Shown piece by piece: positions 63,155 through 64,000 of a DNA stretch of 64,000 nt. The notes beneath the pieces were generated by a model. That model searched no databases. It saw nothing but the letters and a program-made list of their open reading frames with translations, and was not told the origin of the DNA. The DNA lies in assembly GCA_963519305.1 (NCBI GenBank), contig CAUQMS010000007.1:1-64000 (forward strand), in the 5' to 3' direction. The stretch is from Ewingella sp963519305 (GTDB lineage: Bacteria; Pseudomonadota; Gammaproteobacteria; Enterobacterales; Enterobacteriaceae). The first letter of the stretch is position 1, and each line of letters starts with the position of its first letter. The position numbers and the translations under genes are program-made.

Positions 63155-63229
63155 ATGCCTGCCTAAAATAAATCGCATATTTATTTCGGGTAATAAGTGA
63201 AAGACAAAAGAAATAGCGCAAACGGACGG

Positions 63230-63444
63230 CTTTCGGTTCCACCAGAAATAAACGTCAGTGACGGTTTAAGAGGCGCTGAAAAATAACGGTTTTGACGGTT
63301 TCAGCGCTTTCGCCTTACCTTTCGGTTGCAGCCAAATCGAAAGCAATTAACACAATTAACTTTATGATATATAAGGATTTATTTTAAAATTAACGTTGCT
63401 TTTCGGTTTTTCGTTTGCTGTAATTCAGGCCGAAACACCGAAAG
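63230..63444 (+). promoter_or_regulatory. Operator cluster upstream of the DeoR-type gene
   Basis: CTTTCG occurs at 63230, 63307 and 63319, CTTTTCG at 63399, and CGAAAG at 63338 and 63439. The pair 63319/63338 has a 13-bp spacer, identical to the importer operator. Such clusters suggest looping or multimer binding and autoregulation. A 9-bp hairpin GCGCTGAAA/TTTCAGCGC (63273-63307) may weakly terminate the kinase transcript. The 344-bp gap 63155-63498 holds no gene. Confidence 0.6.
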
Positions 63445-63498
63445 CAGCCGAAGAAAGTTTACCGACAGGTTCAATGCTGTTTAGGGGATTAAGCGCCA

Positions 63499-64000
63499 AT
63501 GATAAATACGCTAAAACGCCGGGAATTAATTATCGATCAGTTATGTCGCGAGGGATCGGTGCGGGTGGAAGATCTCAGCGGCCAGTATGACGTGTCGAGC
63601 GTGACCATCCGCAACGATCTGCGTTATCTGGAAAAAAGCGGTTGCGCGGTGCGGGCCTACGGTGGCGCCAAATTGAATAAACAGTTCGTGTTTGACCGCC
63701 CGTTGCAGGACAAGGGCCGCATCAACCGCGACGTGAAATACACCATCGCCTGCGCGGCGGCGGCACTGGTCAACGACGGCGAGTCGATCATTCTCGACTC
63801 CGGCTCCACCATCAGCCAGATGGTGCCGCAGTTACAGGGCAAGCAGGAACTGGTGGTGATGACCAACGCACTGAATATCGCCTTTGAGTTAGCCAGCAAC
63901 GAGCAGGTGGATCTGATGGTGATTGGCGGCAGCGTAAGGCGCAAATCCTGGTCGCTGTATGGCCCTTCCGCCGAACAACACATTCGCCAGTACCGCTTCG
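63499..64000 (+). CDS. DeoR-family regulator, AgaR-like, truncated by window end
   Basis: The visible 167 residues start MINTLKRRELIIDQL and continue as a DeoR helix-turn-helix (YDVSSVTIRNDLRYLEK, then AVRAYGGA), followed by the start of the sugar-phosphate-binding SIS-like domain (LDSGSTISQMV, MTNALNIAFEL, VIGGSVRRKS). The match to E. coli AgaR, the N-acetylgalactosamine/galactosamine repressor, is close in both parts, including YGPSAEQ against YGDQAEQ. The ribosome binding site is poor (AGGGG 11 nt upstream). It probably controls the importer and glycosidase. Confidence 0.85.
   Translation, partial: MINTLKRRELIIDQLCREGSVRVEDLSGQYDVSSVTIRNDLRYLEKSGCAVRAYGGAKLNKQFVFDRPLQDKGRINRDVKYTIACAAAALVNDGESIILDSGSTISQMVPQLQGKQELVVMTNALNIAFELASNEQVDLMVIGGSVRRKSWSLYGPSAEQHIRQYRF

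Overview
The window comes from a member of the Enterobacterales. The housekeeping genes are very close to those of Escherichia coli in sequence and order, but the accessory genes, the missing cobC, ybeF and pagP, and the ERIC-type repeats suggest a Yersiniaceae-like organism such as Rahnella or Ewingella. That genus-level placement is an inference; no rRNA gene is present to confirm it.

Positions 1-26000 are a conserved core: the 3' end of a tRNA-Gln gene, ubiF, miaB-ybeZ-ybeY-ybeX-lnt, the glutamate/aspartate importer gltIJKL with a likely SroC-type small RNA and an exact sigma-54 promoter match, ybeL, leuS-lptE-holA-nadD, rsfS-rlmH-mrdA-mrdB-rlpA, dacA, ybeD, lipB, lipA and tatE. The genes cover tRNA modification and charging, ribosome maturation, lipoprotein and LPS assembly, cell elongation, lipoate synthesis and protein export.

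Positions 26000-37200 keep the E. coli backbone order tatE, ybeM, crcB, cspE, with insertions. These are a MASE2-GGDEF diguanylate cyclase, an amino-acid-type ABC importer in line with a nitrilase and a dihydroxyphthalate-decarboxylase-like protein (divergent from a MocR regulator), an acetyltransferase, a 31-residue membrane protein, and a TetR/Bcr-type efflux pair. A clear fluoride riboswitch precedes crcB.

Positions 37200-54100 are accessory. They hold a DUF2076 protein, an orphan Fur-boxed iron-complex binding protein, a sugar locus of three Gfo/Idh/MocA oxidoreductases with a GPH symporter and a divergent LacI regulator, a prolyl oligopeptidase, a secreted Ppx/GppA-fold protein, a beta-glucoside PTS operon (EIIC, EIIA, GH1 phospho-glucosidase, no EIIB) under a 21-bp perfect palindrome, a 59-residue protein, a candidate small RNA and a GntR regulator.

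Positions 54100-64000 are the most interesting part. A cytoplasmic GH123/DUF4091-type glycosidase is divergent from a carbohydrate ABC importer, a cysteine-containing Gfo/Idh oxidoreductase, a NagK-like ROK kinase and an AgaR-like DeoR regulator cut by the window end. The same motif, CTTTCG-N13-CGAAAG, lies in the glycosidase/importer intergenic region and before the regulator. This points to one regulon for uptake and breakdown of a hexosamine-containing (perhaps N-acetylgalactosamine) glycoside.
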